From Planctomycetia bacterium (GTDB taxonomy: Bacteria; Planctomycetota; Planctomycetia; Pirellulales; UBA1268): DNA of 33,841 bases. The notes below the pieces were generated by a model, which saw nothing but the letters and a program-made list of their open reading frames with translations, was not told where the DNA came from and did no database searches. Below, piece by piece: positions 32,438 through 33,841 of this stretch. The stretch spans positions 1 through 33,841 of the forward strand of contig RFPF01000004.1 of the NCBI GenBank assembly GCA_009926295.1, read 5' to 3'. The translations under genes and the position numbers were made by a program. How positions within the stretch are numbered: position 1 is the first letter of the stretch; every line of letters starts with the position of its first letter.

Positions 32438-33841
32438 CTATTCTTTGAACTCCTCGTCGACGCTCTGCTGGCCGTAGAGCGGGAGATGTCGGTAGTAGAC
32501 CTCGAGGATCATCGTCGCCATCGAGGTCGTGTAGAGCCGGCCGCCCTGCTCGGGGCCGTGCCCCTTGTCGAATTCCTCGAACCAACTGCCGGTGGCATGG
32601 CCCTTGGTTTGTTGCGTCTTCACCAGCATGTCGCGCATCTTCGCGTTCCATGCCACCCACGCATCGCCCTCCACGTGGTGCAGGATCTGCGTCGCGTAGT
32701 AGTCGAAGTAGAGATCGGTGCCCGGGCCCTTTTTCGCGAGCCGCAGCACGCCGCGTTGGAGTGCAGGATTGTCCTTCTTCCAGCCGAGGTACATGCGGCA
32801 CAGCAGGCCCACGGCGGACGTCCCATAGGCATTGCCGGGATCGGTGTAGCCATACACCGCGCCGTCGTCCTGCTGCACGCGGTTGAGGAACTCGACCGCC
32901 TTCTTGATGGTCAGGGGGCTCACCTGGAGGAATGCCATGTGGCCGCTTTTGAGCGCCATCAATTGCCAGCCGACGGCGGACGTGTCGCCCGGCTGCTTGG
33001 GCGTGTACCGCCAGCCCCCGCCCACGGGATCCTGCGCCGCCATGATGTAGTTGAGGGCCAGTTGGGCCGGCCCCTGGAGCCGCTTGTCCTGCGTCATCGC
33101 ATAGGTCTCGGAGAGCGCGATGCCCGCGAGGCCCTGGGAATAGAGGTTGCCCCCCTTCTCGTACGCTTTGCCCTGGGTGTTCACCGTCAACCCCGCGAGG
33201 AACCCGATTCCGGCCTCGAACTGTTTCTTGTAGGGCCCCTCCTTGTGCGTGTAGCCCCGGCCGAGCATCGGGAGCAGCGCCATCGCCGTGGCGCCGCCAC
33301 GGTCCTGGATCTTGCCGGGATGGGAGCAGTTGCCCCCGCAGCTGGGGCACTTGCTGAAGTCGAAGCTCCAGCTCCCGTCGGGCAGCTGATGGTTGATGAT
33401 CCACTTGATGCCGGCCTCGACGGCGGCTTCGCTCTGGGCGTTGCCACCGCCGGTCTGGACGAGTTTCTTGCGCATCGAGGGGTCGGTGCGGCCGCCGAGG
33501 CCACCAGCCTGACCGCCGATCGCCCCGACGCTCGCGAGCAGGTCGGAGGAGGCGGCGGTTTCCGTGGAGAAGTCGGTGAACTCGACGGCGAGCGGCGCCG
33601 CGTCGAGGTCTGCCGCGTCGCTCACCACCTGCACGTTTTCCACGAAGGTGGCGTCGGGCAGCACGACCTCGTTCGACACGACCTCCGGCGAGTCGGGTTG
33701 CGGCTCGAGCGGCTGCTCCTCGAACTCCTCGAAATTCTCCACGACCTCTGGTGCGGACGACACGATGACCCGCGGCTTCTCCTCCTTGGGAGGCTCCTGC
33801 ACGATGAGCGCCATCGAGAGCAGGACCACGATGTGCAGGAG
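32438..33841 (-). CDS. Membrane-anchored squalene-cyclase/prenyltransferase-like repeat protein (copy 1), N-terminus beyond the window
   Basis: At least 467 residues are visible and the frame continues through the right edge. The first visible residues, LLHIVVLLSMALIVQEPPKE, look like the end of a membrane helix, so the true start lies outside. A Glu/Pro/Val-rich linker leads into the same alpha/alpha-barrel domain as copy 2: AGIKWIINHQLPDGSWSFDF, GGGWRYTPKQPGDTSAVGWQ and SAVGLLCRMYLGWKKD. Its cysteine motif is C-x2-C-x3-C (KCPSCGGNC), a related but not identical spacing. An internal GTG at 33829 is an unlikely start. It is probably transcribed with copy 2 across a 277-bp gap. Catalytic DXDD residues were not seen. 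Confidence 0.86.
   Translation of the reverse strand, partial: LLHIVVLLSMALIVQEPPKEEKPRVIVSSAPEVVENFEEFEEQPLEPQPDSPEVVSNEVVLPDATFVENVQVVSDAADLDAAPLAVEFTDFSTETAASSDLLASVGAIGGQAGGLGGRTDPSMRKKLVQTGGGNAQSEAAVEAGIKWIINHQLPDGSWSFDFSKCPSCGGNCSHPGKIQDRGGATAMALLPMLGRGYTHKEGPYKKQFEAGIGFLAGLTVNTQGKAYEKGGNLYSQGLAGIALSETYAMTQDKRLQGPAQLALNYIMAAQDPVGGGWRYTPKQPGDTSAVGWQLMALKSGHMAFLQVSPLTIKKAVEFLNRVQQDDGAVYGYTDPGNAYGTSAVGLLCRMYLGWKKDNPALQRGVLRLAKKGPGTDLYFDYYATQILHHVEGDAWVAWNAKMRDMLVKTQQTKGHATGSWFEEFDKGHGPEQGGRLYTTSMATMILEVYYRHLPLYGQQSVDEEFKE

Overview
The window is GC-rich, densely packed bacterial chromosome carrying 32 protein-coding genes that I can support; no tRNA, rRNA or CRISPR array was seen. Several families point to a planctomycete, most likely a Pirellulales relative: a DUF1592/DUF1587-type cytochrome protein next to a DUF1552 protein, a Tat-exported Gfo/Idh/MocA oxidoreductase, a DUF1559 prepilin-like protein, FhcA/FhcB of the tetrahydromethanopterin C1 pathway, and membrane-anchored squalene-cyclase-like proteins. 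The taxonomic call is inference from gene content, not from a marker gene.

Layout. 1-5066 (minus) runs DUF1592 protein, DUF1552 protein, fhcB, fhcA (cut by the window edge), nearly all overlapping. 5127-6455 (plus) is the divergent oxidoreductase. 6493-9213 (minus) is a HIT protein, dGTPase and membrane PIN-TRAM protein. 9278-10878 (plus) is scpA plus a metallo-beta-lactamase-fold hydrolase. 11123-12253 (plus) is hemW. 12254-15228 (minus) is a three-subunit proton-translocating transhydrogenase. 15472-16377 (plus) is the rplM-rpsI ribosomal pair. A 588-bp non-coding stretch follows, with many short hairpins and a repeat element. 16966-17775 is a secreted Gly/Met-rich protein (plus), facing the DUF1559 protein (minus). 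19047-24380 (plus) is an ABC-2-type exporter cluster with two anchored proteins that share a C-terminal module. 24381-26839 (minus) is proB with a CNNM/CorC-type protein. 27060-28628 (plus) is a divergent PurF. 28637-33841 (minus) holds two squalene-cyclase-like paralogues, a small membrane protein, a 32-residue basic protein, a FabZ-type dehydratase and trmB.

The genes mostly overlap or abut: starts and stops share GTGA, ATGA or TGATG in six pairs, and convergent stops touch or overlap in three places. The few longer gaps are therefore conspicuous. Two of them contain 142-bp elements with inverted ends that are clearly related to each other, and a third holds a partial copy. The most interesting parts are this repeat family, the hairpin-rich spacer after rpsI, the ABC cluster with duplicated modules of unknown function, and the 32-residue basic protein.
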